A model generated the notes under the pieces. That model did not search any database. It was not told the DNA's origin and worked only from the letters and a program-made list of their open reading frames with translations. Of a stretch of 64,000 nucleotides of DNA, positions 17,077 to 26,067 are shown one piece after another; the stretch's first letter is position 1; every line of letters starts with the position of its first letter. Source of the DNA: DASUXA01 sp036378155 (GTDB lineage Bacteria; Actinomycetota; Actinomycetes; Mycobacteriales; Micromonosporaceae); contig DASUXA010000032.1 of assembly GCA_036378155.1 (NCBI GenBank), positions 122,949 to 186,948 on the forward strand, written 5' to 3'. The position numbers and the translations under genes are program-made.

Positions 17077-17439
17077 TCACGCCCAGCCGAGCTCGTGCAG
17101 GCGCGCGTCGTCGATGCCGAAATGGTGCGCGATCTCGTGGACCACGGTGACCGCGACCTCCTCGACGACGTCGTCCTCGGTGTCGCAGACGCGCAGGGTC
17201 GGATTGCGGAAGATGGTGATCCGGTCGGGCAGCACCCCGGTGTAGTCCCAGCCGCGCGAGGTCAGCGCGTGTCCCTCGTACAGTCCGAGCAGGTCGCCCG
17301 CGTCCGCCGGCGGATCGTCCTCGACCAGGATCACCACGTTGTCCATCAGCCTGAGCAACTGCTCCGGTACCTCGTCGAGCGCCTGCCCGACGAGATCCTC
17401 GAAGCGTTCCCGGTCCATCGACACCGGCATGACTGTCAT
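17077..17439 (-). CDS. Small zincin-type metallopeptidase family protein
   Basis: 120 residues. The helix VVEEVAVTVVHEIAHHFGIDD contains H-E-x-x-H (zinc ligands and catalytic Glu), followed by Asp in the position typical of this minimal zincin family. N-terminal MDRERFEDLVGQALDEVPEQLL matches related actinobacterial proteins found next to serS or pheA. The longest start (17439) is annotated. Internal ATGs at 17430 and 17418 are also possible because no strong ribosome site distinguishes them. The peptide substrate is unknown. Confidence 0.85.
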   Translation of the reverse strand: MTVMPVSMDRERFEDLVGQALDEVPEQLLRLMDNVVILVEDDPPADAGDLLGLYEGHALTSRGWDYTGVLPDRITIFRNPTLRVCDTEDDVVEEVAVTVVHEIAHHFGIDDARLHELGWA

Positions 17440-17553
17440 TGTGCCGACCGCGGGAGGTACCGGAAGGGTGACCGCTGTCAGGAGCCGCAGCGGTCGCGAC
17501 GCGAGCCCGGACGCCGTTCGCGGGTCGCGACGCGACCCGCTCGGCGGGGACGC

Positions 17554-17982
17554 TCAGCCGGCGAGCGACGCGGTCAGCGTGATCTCGACGGCGGACAACG
17601 CCCTGGAGACCGGGCAGCCCGTCTTCGCCGCCTGCGCCTGCTTGTCGAACTCCGCCTGGTCGATGCCAGGTACCTCAGCCGTGGTGTTCAGTTCGATCCG
17701 GGTGATCGCGAATCCCTCGCCGGTCTGGTCCAGGTGCACGGCGGCGGTCGTCTCGACGGAGTTCGGCCGGTACCCGGCGCGGGTGAGGTTGCCGGCGAGC
17801 GCCATCGAGAAGCAGCCGGCGTGCGCCGCCGCGATCAATTCCTCGGGATTGGTGCCCTCGCCCGATTCGAACCGGGACGGGAACGAGTACGACCCGTGGA
17901 ATGCGCCGGAGCCGACGCGCATCGTTCCGGAACCTTCGCGAAGGGTGCCCTGCCAGCGGGCGGAGGAGGTACGAGTGGGCAT
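17554..17982 (-). CDS. OsmC/Ohr family peroxiredoxin-like protein
   Basis: 142 residues with the two redox cysteines of the OsmC fold, one in AAHAGCFSMALAGNL (about residue 57) and one in KTGCPVSRALSAV (about residue 123). Arg/Glu elements (FESGEGTNPEELI) are also in place. OsmC proteins reduce organic hydroperoxides in the cytoplasm using lipoyl or dithiol donors. No OhrR-type regulator is adjacent. The GSYSFPSRFESGEG segment favours the OsmC rather than the Ohr subgroup. Confidence 0.9.
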   Translation of the reverse strand: MPTRTSSARWQGTLREGSGTMRVGSGAFHGSYSFPSRFESGEGTNPEELIAAAHAGCFSMALAGNLTRAGYRPNSVETTAAVHLDQTGEGFAITRIELNTTAEVPGIDQAEFDKQAQAAKTGCPVSRALSAVEITLTASLAG

Positions 17983-18108
17983 GCCCCGACGCTAGTCCAG
18001 GTCGGGCGAACCCGCAGCGATGCCGCGAACCGCCCAGTCTCGCGGGGCCGTGCCCGACTCCGACCGGTGCGATGATGGCGCTGTCGATCGACCGAGCGGA
18101 GGGCGTGG

Positions 18109-18801
18109 ATGGACACCCTGGAGACGATCGTCGGGTCGGGCGACGACCGGAAGCCTCGCCGTCGATTCGTCCGGCACCTGGTCGGACCGGAACAGGCGCC
18201 CGTCGCCGTGGTCGGGTTCGGGCTGCTGGTGTTCCTGGCGAGCCAACTGCTGCCCTGGATGACCGTGACGCCGAACATCGACGACAGTTCCACCGGTTCG
18301 TCCTATGCGATCACGGTGAACTCGCTGCGCAACCTCGGCTTCGCCGACATCAACACCTGGCAGACCAGCATGTACCTGACGGCATGGGCGGCGCTGCTGG
18401 GGCTGGCGGGCGCGGCGTTCGCCGCCCGGGACCGGGCACGGCGGATGCTCGTGGCGGCCGGGTTCGGCGTGGTCGCCTTCCAGACGGTCGACATGATCGG
18501 CGTCGCGGCGCTGCTGCACTCCGGGGGTCCGGCGTTCGGAGTGCTGCGGCAGGTGCTCGAAGCGCGGTCGACCGGGCCGGGGTACGGCATCGGTCTGGGC
18601 GTGTGGGCGGCGCTGCTCGCGCCGCTGCTGGTCGGCGCGGGGATGTTCATCGGCGTGCGGCGGGGCGTGGCGACGTCGGCACCCGGCGAGGCGACCCCCG
18701 TCGATCTCGCGGATCAGTTCGACGGGTACCGGGAGCTCGACGACCGGGCGCTGGAGATCACGGTGGCACCGGCGAACCCATTCGAACCCGACCGCGGTTG
18801 A
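18109..18801 (+). CDS. Four-helix membrane protein of unknown function
   Basis: 230 residues with four hydrophobic segments (about 30-48, 88-106, 116-136, 164-184). A short extracytoplasmic loop after helix 1 (PWMTVTPNIDDSSTGSS) and a cytoplasmic C-terminus ending DRALEITVAPANPFEPDRG complete it. The W-M-T-V after the first helix is common in actinobacterial proteins of this type, but I cannot name a family. The gene ends 17 bases before serS and is probably co-transcribed with it. Confidence 0.7.
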   Translation: MDTLETIVGSGDDRKPRRRFVRHLVGPEQAPVAVVGFGLLVFLASQLLPWMTVTPNIDDSSTGSSYAITVNSLRNLGFADINTWQTSMYLTAWAALLGLAGAAFAARDRARRMLVAAGFGVVAFQTVDMIGVAALLHSGGPAFGVLRQVLEARSTGPGYGIGLGVWAALLAPLLVGAGMFIGVRRGVATSAPGEATPVDLADQFDGYRELDDRALEITVAPANPFEPDRG

Positions 18802-18818
18802 CAGGTAACCTCGTCGGC

Positions 18819-20078
18819 GTGATTGACCTTCGGCTGCTTCGCGAAGACCCCGACCTGCTCCGGCGGAGCCAGCGGGCGCGGGGCGAGTCCGAGGCTGTGG
18901 TGGACCGGCTGCTCGCCGCCGACGAGAACCGTCGCGCCGCGGTCGCCCGGTTCGAGGCGCTGCGCGCCGACCAGAAGCGGATCAGCAAGCAGATCCCGAA
19001 GGCGTCGCCGGACACCCGACCGGCCCTGCTCAGCCAGGCGAAGGAGCTCGCCGACCAGGTCAAGGTCGCCGAGGCGGCGGTCGGCGAGGCGGAGGCGGAA
19101 CTGCGCGCCGCGCAGCTCGCGGTGCCCAACATCGTCCAGCCCGGCGTGCCGGAAGGCGGCGAGGACGGCTTCGTGGTGCTCCGCGAGGTCGGCGACCGCC
19201 CCGACATCGCCGAACCCAAGGACCACCTGGAGTTGGGCGAGGCGCTCGGCGCGATCGACGTCGAACGCGGCGCGAAAGTGTCCGGCAGCCGGTTCTACTA
19301 CCTGACCGGGATCGGCGCGCTGCTCGAACTGGGACTGCTCCAGCTCGCCCTGTCGCACGCGGTCGAGCACGGCTTCACCCCGGTCATCCCACCGGTACTG
19401 GTGAAGCCGGAGTCGATGGAGGGCACCGGCTTCCTCGGCGCGCACGCGACCGAGGTGTACCGGCTGGAGGCTGACGACCTGTACCTCGTCGGCACCAGCG
19501 AGGTGCCGCTCGCCGCGTACCACGCGGGCGAGATCATCGACGTGTCCAGCCCGCTGCGGTACGCCGGCTGGTCCTCCTGCTTCCGTCGCGAGGCGGGCTC
19601 GTACGGCAAGGACGTCCGCGGCATCCTGCGGGTGCACCAGTTCGACAAGGTCGAGATGTTCTCCTTCTGCAAGCCCGAGGAGGCTGCCGACGAGCACCTG
19701 CGGCTGCTCGCCATGGAAGAGGAGATGCTCGCCAAGGTCGAGGTGCCGTACCGGGTGATCGACGTCGCCGCCGGCGACCTGGGCAGCAGCGCGTCCCGGA
19801 AGCTCGACTGCGAGGCGTGGATACCGTCCCAGGGTCGGTACCGCGAGCTGACCTCGACCTCGAACTGCACCACGTTCCAGGCGCGGCGGCTCGGCATCCG
19901 GTACCGCGACGCGGACGGTCGCCCCCAGCACGTCGCGACGCTGAACGGCACGCTCGCCACCACCCGGTGGCTGGTCGCGATCCTGGAGAACCATCAGCAG
20001 CCGGACGGGTCGGTACGGGTGCCGAAGGCGCTGCAGCCGTACGTCGGCGGTCGCGAGGTGTTGACCCCGCAGGGGTGA
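18819..20078 (+). CDS. serS: Seryl-tRNA synthetase
   Basis: 419 residues, typical for bacterial SerRS. The N-terminal coiled-coil tRNA arm (about 30-100) is followed by the class II core. Motif 2 is FRREAGSYGKDVRGILRVHQFDKVEMF and motif 3 region is TSTSNCTTFQARRLGIRYR with GTLATTRWLVAILENHQ. It charges tRNA-Ser with serine using ATP. The GTG start at 18819 (MIDLRLLREDPDLLRRSQ) is fixed by the conserved IDLRLLREDP opening. Convergent features are absent, and a HAD phosphatase follows 121 bp later. Confidence 0.97.
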   Translation: MIDLRLLREDPDLLRRSQRARGESEAVVDRLLAADENRRAAVARFEALRADQKRISKQIPKASPDTRPALLSQAKELADQVKVAEAAVGEAEAELRAAQLAVPNIVQPGVPEGGEDGFVVLREVGDRPDIAEPKDHLELGEALGAIDVERGAKVSGSRFYYLTGIGALLELGLLQLALSHAVEHGFTPVIPPVLVKPESMEGTGFLGAHATEVYRLEADDLYLVGTSEVPLAAYHAGEIIDVSSPLRYAGWSSCFRREAGSYGKDVRGILRVHQFDKVEMFSFCKPEEAADEHLRLLAMEEEMLAKVEVPYRVIDVAAGDLGSSASRKLDCEAWIPSQGRYRELTSTSNCTTFQARRLGIRYRDADGRPQHVATLNGTLATTRWLVAILENHQQPDGSVRVPKALQPYVGGREVLTPQG

Positions 20079-20199
20079 TTCGTTCCTCTCACCTGGGTGT
20101 GCTCCCCCACCGCGCGGGGTAGTGTTTCTGGCCCACCGCGACATGGCGGGTACCCAACGTGACGGGTACCGCCGGGGCAGGCGACGTCAGGAGGGCACC

Positions 20200-21027
20200 A
20201 TGGTCCGTCCAGGGCTACCGAAGCTGATCGCCACGGATCTGGACGGCACCTTGGTGCGCTCGAACGACACAGTCAGCGACCGCACCCGCGAGGTACTGGC
20301 GCGGGTCACCGCGGCGGGCATCCCGGTGGTCGGCGCGACCGGGCGCGGTCCCCGGCTGACCGACCTCACCCGCGCCGACATCTCCGCCGCCGACTACCTG
20401 GTGCTCGCCGGCGGCGGGCGGGTGCTCGACCTGACCACGCCCGGCGCACCGACGGTACTGCGGGACGAGCGCCTCGACGGTCGCGTGCTGCACGAGTTGC
20501 TGACCCGGTTGGAGGACGCCGTCGGTCCGCTGTCGGTCCTGGTCGAAGCGCTCGACGGACCGAACGCGCCGCTGTGGGGCGAGCCCGACCCGGCGTGGCG
20601 GTACCCGGACGTGGTCGAGGCGAAGGTACGCAGCGAAGCGCTCGCCGGAATGGTGATCAAGGGCTTCGCCCGCGCCGCCGAACGCCACGTCGACGACCTG
20701 CTCGACCTCGCCCGCCAGGTGATCCCGCCCGAGCAGGCGTCGATCACCCAGGCGGGTCTCGGGTACCTGGAGATCTGCCCGCCCGGCGTCACCAAGGCGT
20801 CCGGTCTCGCGGTGGTCGCCGAGCACCTCGGTGTCGACCCCGCCGACGTGCTGGTGTTCGGCGACATGCCGAACGACCTGCCGATGTTCGCCTGGGCGGG
20901 ATGGGGGCGGGTCGCGGTCGCGAACGCGCACCCGGAGGTACTCGCCGCCGCAGACGAGATCACCTTGAGCAACGACGAGGACGGCGTCGCCGTCTTCCTC
21001 GACCGGCTACTCGGCGGACGGTCGTAG
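20200..21027 (+). CDS. HAD-superfamily (Cof-like, type IIB) phosphatase
   Basis: 275 residues from ATG 20200 behind AGGAGGG. HAD motif I is DLDGTLVRSNDTVSDRT (nucleophile Asp), motif II GATGRG, motif III Lys in VTKASGL, and motif IV VFGDMPNDLPMFAWAG. The cap insertion between motifs II and III is of the C2B type. Such enzymes dephosphorylate sugar phosphates or flavin precursors, but the substrate is not predictable here. The serS-HAD pair is a common actinobacterial arrangement and marks the last housekeeping gene before the biosynthetic cluster. The final 21 bases overlap the convergent PPTase gene. Confidence 0.9.
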   Translation: MVRPGLPKLIATDLDGTLVRSNDTVSDRTREVLARVTAAGIPVVGATGRGPRLTDLTRADISAADYLVLAGGGRVLDLTTPGAPTVLRDERLDGRVLHELLTRLEDAVGPLSVLVEALDGPNAPLWGEPDPAWRYPDVVEAKVRSEALAGMVIKGFARAAERHVDDLLDLARQVIPPEQASITQAGLGYLEICPPGVTKASGLAVVAEHLGVDPADVLVFGDMPNDLPMFAWAGWGRVAVANAHPEVLAAADEITLSNDEDGVAVFLDRLLGGRS

Positions 21028-21840
21028 CCGGACGTCGCTGGGCCACCCGTCGACCGCGCCCGCGTCGTACACCCGCACCGCCCGCAGCGGCTCGGTGCCG
21101 GCGAGCGCGCAGCAGTACCTCTCGGGCGCCCCCAGGTCGTACAGGTGGATCGTGCCGGCGGGCCACTGCGGCACCGCGTCGACGGCGAGCACCGGACCGG
21201 TGACGTCCAGCCGGCTGGGCGCGGCGCGCAGCCCGAGCCCGGTGACCTTCATCGCCGCCTCCTTCCGCGTCCAGGCGCGGAAGAACCAGCCGGCGCGGGC
21301 GGGCTCCGGCAGGGCGGTGTACCGGTCGTGCTCGGCGGCAGTCAGCGCGTGGCGGGCGAGCCCGTCCACGTCCCGGTGTGTCGTCGCAACCGTCGGGTCC
21401 TCGCCGGGAGCGGCCCTCCCCGCGTACTCGATGTCCACGCCCACCCGACCGGTACCGACCACCGCGACGATCAGCCAACTCCCCGCATGGGACACCGAGT
21501 AGTCGACGGAGCGGTCCGTCGCGCCGGCGAACCGGGGACGTCCGTGGCGGGCGCCGCAATACCCGCAGTCCCGCACCACGGTCACCGACTCCGGCGGTAC
21601 CCCCAGGTAGTGCGCGCCGATCAGCCGCTGGATCGCGCGGGACGTGACGTACGTGTGTCGCGCCTGCTCGACGGGCAGCCGCTCGGCGTGCCGGAGTTCG
21701 TCGGGTTCCAGCAGGTCCAGCCACTGTTCGGTCAACCCGATCCGGACCGGCCACAGATGGCACACGCCCGGCGCGGGCGGTACGTGCCGCCCCCGCCGGA
21801 CGGGGACGGCACGGGTGAGGGTGCTGGTAGCGGCAGTCAT
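21007..21840 (-). CDS. Sfp-type 4'-phosphopantetheinyl transferase
   Basis: 277 residues. The diagnostic motifs are VGVDIEYAG (about residue 135, Mg-binding Asp/Glu) and WFFRAWTRKEAAMKVTGLGL (about 185-204, W-x-x-K-E-A). N-terminal RHTYVTSRAIQRLIGAHYLG is the P1-like block. The enzyme moves phosphopantetheine from CoA to the serine of carrier proteins. The window has three free ACPs and at least five PKS-embedded carriers as clients. Its ATG overlaps the protease stop (ATGA), behind GGAGGAC, making it the last gene of the operon that begins with the KAAx peptide. Confidence 0.93.
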   Translation of the reverse strand: MTAATSTLTRAVPVRRGRHVPPAPGVCHLWPVRIGLTEQWLDLLEPDELRHAERLPVEQARHTYVTSRAIQRLIGAHYLGVPPESVTVVRDCGYCGARHGRPRFAGATDRSVDYSVSHAGSWLIVAVVGTGRVGVDIEYAGRAAPGEDPTVATTHRDVDGLARHALTAAEHDRYTALPEPARAGWFFRAWTRKEAAMKVTGLGLRAAPSRLDVTGPVLAVDAVPQWPAGTIHLYDLGAPERYCCALAGTEPLRAVRVYDAGAVDGWPSDVRLRPSAE

Positions 21841-24800
21841 CGTCGTCCTCCGGTCAGGTCGGCTGCATCCACCTGGTCGGGCAGGGGCCGCGGGCAACCG
21901 TCGAGCAGGTCGAGCAGATGCCGGACCGCGGCAGCCAACTGCAGGTCCTCGTCGAGCCGGTAGTCCTGCGGCGCCATGTCGACGTCGACGTCCGGCTCCA
22001 CGCCGTGGTTCTCCAGCCCGTCCTGCACGCCGCGCAGGTAGTAGCGGAACTCCGGCTGGGTGGTGACGGTGCCGTCGACCAGCGGGTGACGCGGCCAGGT
22101 GGCGACGACGCCGCCCCAGGTACGCCTGCCGACCAGCACGCCGAGCCCGAGGCTGCGGAACGCGTGGCTGAAGATCTCGCCGTCCGACCCGGTCTGCTCG
22201 TTGACCAGGGCGACCATCGGTCCGCGCGGGGCTTCCAGGGGGTACGGCAGGACGCCGCTCCATCGGCCGTGTTCGGCGCCGACGCGACTGCGTGCCAGCC
22301 GTTCGAGCAGCAGCGGCGATACGTGCCCGCCGCCGTTGAACCGGACGTCCACGATCAGCCCCTCGCGGTCCAACTCGCGGAGGAACGCGCGGACGAATTC
22401 GGCGTACCCGGTCGCGAACATGTCCGGCACGTGGATGTAGCCGAGGCGACCGTGCGCCGCGCACCGCACGTACCGGCGGTTGCGCTCGACCCAGTCCCGG
22501 TACCGGGCGCGCGACTCGTCCCCGACGGCGCGCACGGTGACCTGCCGGCTGACGCCGTCCCGCGCCACGGTCAGCTCCACTTCCCGGTTCGCCTGCCCGA
22601 CCAGCAGCTCGCCGGGGCCTTCCGGTCCCACCGGTCGACCGTTGACGGCGACGATCGTGTCGCCGGGGCGGATGTCGGTACCGAGCCGGTTGCACGGTGA
22701 CGTCGCCTCCGGGTCCCACGGGTCGCCCTCCAGGATGCGCGCGATCCGCCACACCGCTGCGCCGTCCGGCGCGGTACCGGACACCTCCCAGTCGACGCCG
22801 AGGAAACCCTGGGCGTGGTGCGGCGGGCGGCGGTACTCGCCACCCCGCTCGTACGCGTGCGACGTGCCCAGCTCGCCCTGCAACTCCCAGAGCAGATCGG
22901 ACAGCTCCGACCTGGTGGCGACCAGGTCGGCGAGCGGGCGGTACCGCCGGTACACGCCCTGCCAGTCCACGCCCGCCATGTCGGCGCTCCAGAAGCTTTC
23001 CCGCTGCAGCCGCCACGCCTCGCGGAACATCTGCCGCCACTCCGCCGCCGGCAGCAGCGGTACCTTCACCCGGTCCAGGTCGATCCAGCCGCTCTCCCGA
23101 CCCGGCTTCGAGTCGGGCGCGCCGTACTCGTCGTCGTCGCGGCTGGTGCCCGCCTTGATCACCCGCAGCTTGTCGCCCGAGCGGTACAGCAGCACCCCGC
23201 AGTCGCCGCTGTTCACGCCGAGGTCGTCGACCCCGGTCAGGTAGTCCGGGGTCACCTCGGTGGTGAGCAGGTCGACCAGGGTCACCGTGCCGCTCAGGTG
23301 CTCCTCGGGGCGCAGCGGGTCGGCGGCCGTCGGCGGTACCGACAGCAGCAGCACCTTGCCGCGCAGCCCGACGATGCCGGCGTAGCGCGACTCCGGCACC
23401 GGGAAAGGCACGATGCGCCGCTCGATACCGTCCAGGTCGATTTCGACCGGTTCGCCGGTGGGCGGCTGGTCCGGCTCCTCCTCGGGCGGACCGGGTCGCG
23501 CCACGAACGGCGACGGCTCGTCGGCGCGCAAAGTCATCAGGTACGGGCGGGCGCCGAACGGGAACCCGACGGCGAACTCGACCTGGTCGTGCTCGGGTGT
23601 GAGCTGCCGCTGCCCGATGAAATACAGGTACCGCCCGGTCGGGTCGAACACTGGGCGGCAGTCGCGCAGCACCGGGCGGGTGAGCTGCCAGGTGCGCCCG
23701 GTCGCCGGTTCGGCGAGCTTGATCGCCGAACTGCGCGGGGTGTCCGGGAAGGTGTACGCCAGCCAGCGACCGTCCGGCGACCAGGTCAGGTCCTCGATCC
23801 GCTCGTACTCGGCACGGTCGAGCAGCCGGGCGACCGGTACCGCCGAGTCGGTGTCGACCACCCGCAACTCCTGCCGGTTGGTGGCGAACGCGACCAGCCC
23901 CGAGGTCGGCGACGCGGCGAGTTCCGTGACGCAGCCGATGTCGCCGAGGCGCACCTCGGTCTCGCCGGGCGAACCGTCCGCCGGCAGTACCGCCAGCCAC
24001 TCGTCGGGCCGTTCGTCGGCGGCGACCGCGACCAGCCGGCGACCGTCGCCGAGCCAGCTCAGCAGCCGGTACCGCACCCCGTGCGGGGTGCCGTGCTGGC
24101 GTACCGCCCCCGACCAGTGGTCCATCGTGAACGGTTTGCCGCGCGCGGTGACCGCGAGACTGTTCCCGTCCGGGCTGAGCTGGACGCTGTCGAGGTAGCT
24201 GTCCGCCGGTACGAACCGGCGTCCGCGCTGGGTGCGCGAACTCGCCAGTCGGACGTCGAGCCGCTCGTGCCGGTCCGTCGCCGGGTCCAGCAGGTACAGC
24301 GCCCCGCCCGCGTGGTACACCAGCCGGTGCCCGTCGCCGGACAGGGTGCGGGCATAGTAGTCGTCGCGCCGGGTGTGCCGGATCAGGTCGGTGCCGTCGA
24401 CGCGGCACGAGTACACGTCGCCGAAACCCTCGTGGTCGGAGACGAAGTACACCCGCTCGCCCACCCAGCACGGGTTGGCGAGGTTGCCGGGCAGCGGCAC
24501 CAGCCGGTCGAACACTCCGTCGCCGGTACGGTCGATCCACAGTTCGCCGACCGCGCCGCCCCGGTACCGCTTCCAGCGCGCCGGGTCGGTGCCGTTGCGC
24601 CCCAGCACCGCGCCGCCGTCCGGACCGAACGACAGCGCGTTCGCCGGTCCGTACCGCAGCAGCCGGGGTGGACCGCCCGCCGGGTGTACCGCGAACAGCC
24701 GGAACCCGAACCCGGCGGGCTGCTCGGCGGTGCTCGCGTAGACGATCTCGCCGGTACCGGGATGCCAGCCGGTCACGACGCAGCGCGCCGCCTGGTAGGT

Positions 24801-25052
24801 GAGCCGCCGGGCGGGACCGCCGTCGCGCGGCATCACGTACACCTCGGTCGGGCCGTCGTCCGCGCCGACGAACGCCACCTGCCGTCCGTCCGGGGACAGC
24901 CGGGGGTAGCTCGCCTCGGACACCCCGGCGGTGAGCCGGCGTGCCGGTCCGCCGCGCGCGTCGACCAGCCACAGGTCGTCCTCGCAGCAGAACACCACCG
25001 CCTCGCCCTGGATCGAGGGGAAGCGCAGGTAGCCGGCGTTCACGGGGTTCAT
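21837..25052 (-). CDS. Tricorn-type S41 protease
   Basis: 1071 residues, as in archaeal tricorn. An N-terminal beta-propeller (about 1-320, repeated LSPDGRQVAFVG / LSPDGNSLAVTA / WSPDGRWLAYTFP blades) and a second propeller (about 320-660) precede the C1 domain, with Ser731-His732 in GTSHAYERGG. A PDZ domain follows (about 745-850, GDTIVAVNGRPVG), then C2 with the nucleophile Ser956-Asp957 in NEQTGSDGEIFSHAF and ENHGVEPD near the end. The tetrad residues correspond to those of tricorn. The family degrades short peptides in the cytoplasm. Start ATG 25052 overlaps the preceding GNAT stop (ATGA). Inside this operon it may trim or clear the KAAx peptide, which is inference. Confidence 0.93.
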   Translation of the reverse strand: MNPVNAGYLRFPSIQGEAVVFCCEDDLWLVDARGGPARRLTAGVSEASYPRLSPDGRQVAFVGADDGPTEVYVMPRDGGPARRLTYQAARCVVTGWHPGTGEIVYASTAEQPAGFGFRLFAVHPAGGPPRLLRYGPANALSFGPDGGAVLGRNGTDPARWKRYRGGAVGELWIDRTGDGVFDRLVPLPGNLANPCWVGERVYFVSDHEGFGDVYSCRVDGTDLIRHTRRDDYYARTLSGDGHRLVYHAGGALYLLDPATDRHERLDVRLASSRTQRGRRFVPADSYLDSVQLSPDGNSLAVTARGKPFTMDHWSGAVRQHGTPHGVRYRLLSWLGDGRRLVAVAADERPDEWLAVLPADGSPGETEVRLGDIGCVTELAASPTSGLVAFATNRQELRVVDTDSAVPVARLLDRAEYERIEDLTWSPDGRWLAYTFPDTPRSSAIKLAEPATGRTWQLTRPVLRDCRPVFDPTGRYLYFIGQRQLTPEHDQVEFAVGFPFGARPYLMTLRADEPSPFVARPGPPEEEPDQPPTGEPVEIDLDGIERRIVPFPVPESRYAGIVGLRGKVLLLSVPPTAADPLRPEEHLSGTVTLVDLLTTEVTPDYLTGVDDLGVNSGDCGVLLYRSGDKLRVIKAGTSRDDDEYGAPDSKPGRESGWIDLDRVKVPLLPAAEWRQMFREAWRLQRESFWSADMAGVDWQGVYRRYRPLADLVATRSELSDLLWELQGELGTSHAYERGGEYRRPPHHAQGFLGVDWEVSGTAPDGAAVWRIARILEGDPWDPEATSPCNRLGTDIRPGDTIVAVNGRPVGPEGPGELLVGQANREVELTVARDGVSRQVTVRAVGDESRARYRDWVERNRRYVRCAAHGRLGYIHVPDMFATGYAEFVRAFLRELDREGLIVDVRFNGGGHVSPLLLERLARSRVGAEHGRWSGVLPYPLEAPRGPMVALVNEQTGSDGEIFSHAFRSLGLGVLVGRRTWGGVVATWPRHPLVDGTVTTQPEFRYYLRGVQDGLENHGVEPDVDVDMAPQDYRLDEDLQLAAAVRHLLDLLDGCPRPLPDQVDAADLTGGRR

Positions 25053-25630
25053 GACGGGTGTTTCATCGCCCGGATGCGCTCGGCCAGTTCGCGGCGACGG
25101 TCGTCCAGCCGCGCGCGCATCGCCTGGAAGTCCTCGTCGGTCTCGGTCCAGTAGCACGCCGAGCGCCACTCGCCGACGGTGTACGAGTCGTACGCGCACG
25201 TCACCTTGCGCTGCGCCGCCAGGGCGTCAGCCGAGTGCATCATCGTGTTGTGCGCGAGCACCTGGTTGACCGTGACCCGCATGTTCAGCTCGTCGCGCAC
25301 GTAGGTGTGCGCCGCCGCGACGGCGGGAGCGCCGTAGTAGCCCCGGTACCGGGGCAGGATGCCGAACGACAGCTCGCAGGTCTGGCTGCGCCAGTCGATC
25401 GAGGTGATCCACGCGAAGCCGACCACCTGGTCGCGTGGACCGCACAGGGTGAAGATCCGCTTGACCCGGTGTTCGGAGTGGATGGTGCGCATCTGGTTGG
25501 CGACCAGCGCGTCGTCCGCGGCGACCACCGCGAAGTCGGTGAGGTTCGCGGCGAAGCGCGACTCGCGCAGCAGCTCCGTCCGGATCGGAATGTCGGCTTC
25601 GGTGAAGTGCCGGACGGTCACGAACGACAT
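25049..25630 (-). CDS. GNAT-family acyltransferase (fourth of four)
   Basis: 193 residues behind GGAGG. Core strands: FTLCGPRDQVVGFAWITSIDWRSQTCELSFGIL, then the pyrophosphate-binding loop of motif A, PRYRGYYGAPAVAAAHTYV (R-x-x-G-x-G/A), and motif B NMRVTVNQVLAHNTMMHSADALAAQRKV. A charged C-terminal helix (DEDFQAMRARLDDRRRELAERIRAM) extends beyond the fold and could mediate partner contacts. GNATs use acyl-CoA or, in a few RiPP systems, acyl-ACP donors to acylate amines. Stop-start overlaps of 13 and 4 bases tie it to the neighbouring GNAT and the tricorn protease. Confidence 0.85.
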   Translation of the reverse strand: MSFVTVRHFTEADIPIRTELLRESRFAANLTDFAVVAADDALVANQMRTIHSEHRVKRIFTLCGPRDQVVGFAWITSIDWRSQTCELSFGILPRYRGYYGAPAVAAAHTYVRDELNMRVTVNQVLAHNTMMHSADALAAQRKVTCAYDSYTVGEWRSACYWTETDEDFQAMRARLDDRRRELAERIRAMKHPS

Positions 25631-26067
25631 ACGTCCTCCCCGGTCGCGAAGAACATCACCACGTCGTGGTACCGCCCGGAGCGGTACTGGTGGTCGCGCA
25701 GCATGCCGATCCGCCGGAAGCCGCAGGCGTCGAACGCGCCGACCGCGACGCTGTCCGCCGGCACCGTGGCGACGTACGAGGTGCAGCGCTGGTACGTGCC
25801 GAGGAACGCGGTGAACAGCCGCAGCGCGTCCGGGTCGGACGAGGTGCTCGCCAGGTACGCCTGCCGGGGCTGATCCACGTTCGGCAAGTACCCGAGCAGG
25901 GTGTCGCCGTGCCCGTAGACCTGCGCGCCGATCCGGGTCAGTTCGCTGCCGAGCAGCGCGTCGTTCTGCGTCACCGGGTCGGTACCGAGGAAGCCGCGCG
26001 CCTGGTCCCCAGCCGCCCGCAGTCCCGCCACCCCACCGGCGATGTCGAGACGCCGCATCTCAGTCAT
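25618..26067 (-). CDS. GNAT-family acyltransferase (third of four), N-terminally reduced
   Basis: 149 residues, short for the fold. The second half is clear: DALRLFTAFLGTYQRCTSYVATVPADSVAVGAFDACGFRRIGMLRDHQYRSGRYHDVVMFFAT is the RimJ/RimL-type end with the C-G-F-R-R-x-G-x-L-R-D-H-Q-Y-x-x-G-R-Y-H-D-V signature. The N-terminal half (DIAGGVAGLRAAGDQARGFLG) lacks an obvious first GNAT strand and motif A loop, so cofactor binding may be altered or shared with a partner. Starts at 26067 or 26058 are both possible. It overlaps both flanking GNAT genes. Confidence 0.72.
   Translation of the reverse strand: MTEMRRLDIAGGVAGLRAAGDQARGFLGTDPVTQNDALLGSELTRIGAQVYGHGDTLLGYLPNVDQPRQAYLASTSSDPDALRLFTAFLGTYQRCTSYVATVPADSVAVGAFDACGFRRIGMLRDHQYRSGRYHDVVMFFATGEDVCRS

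Noticed and set aside
20079..20199. tRNA gene near serS
   Set aside because: No cloverleaf or T-loop GTTC-type box could be found in this gap.
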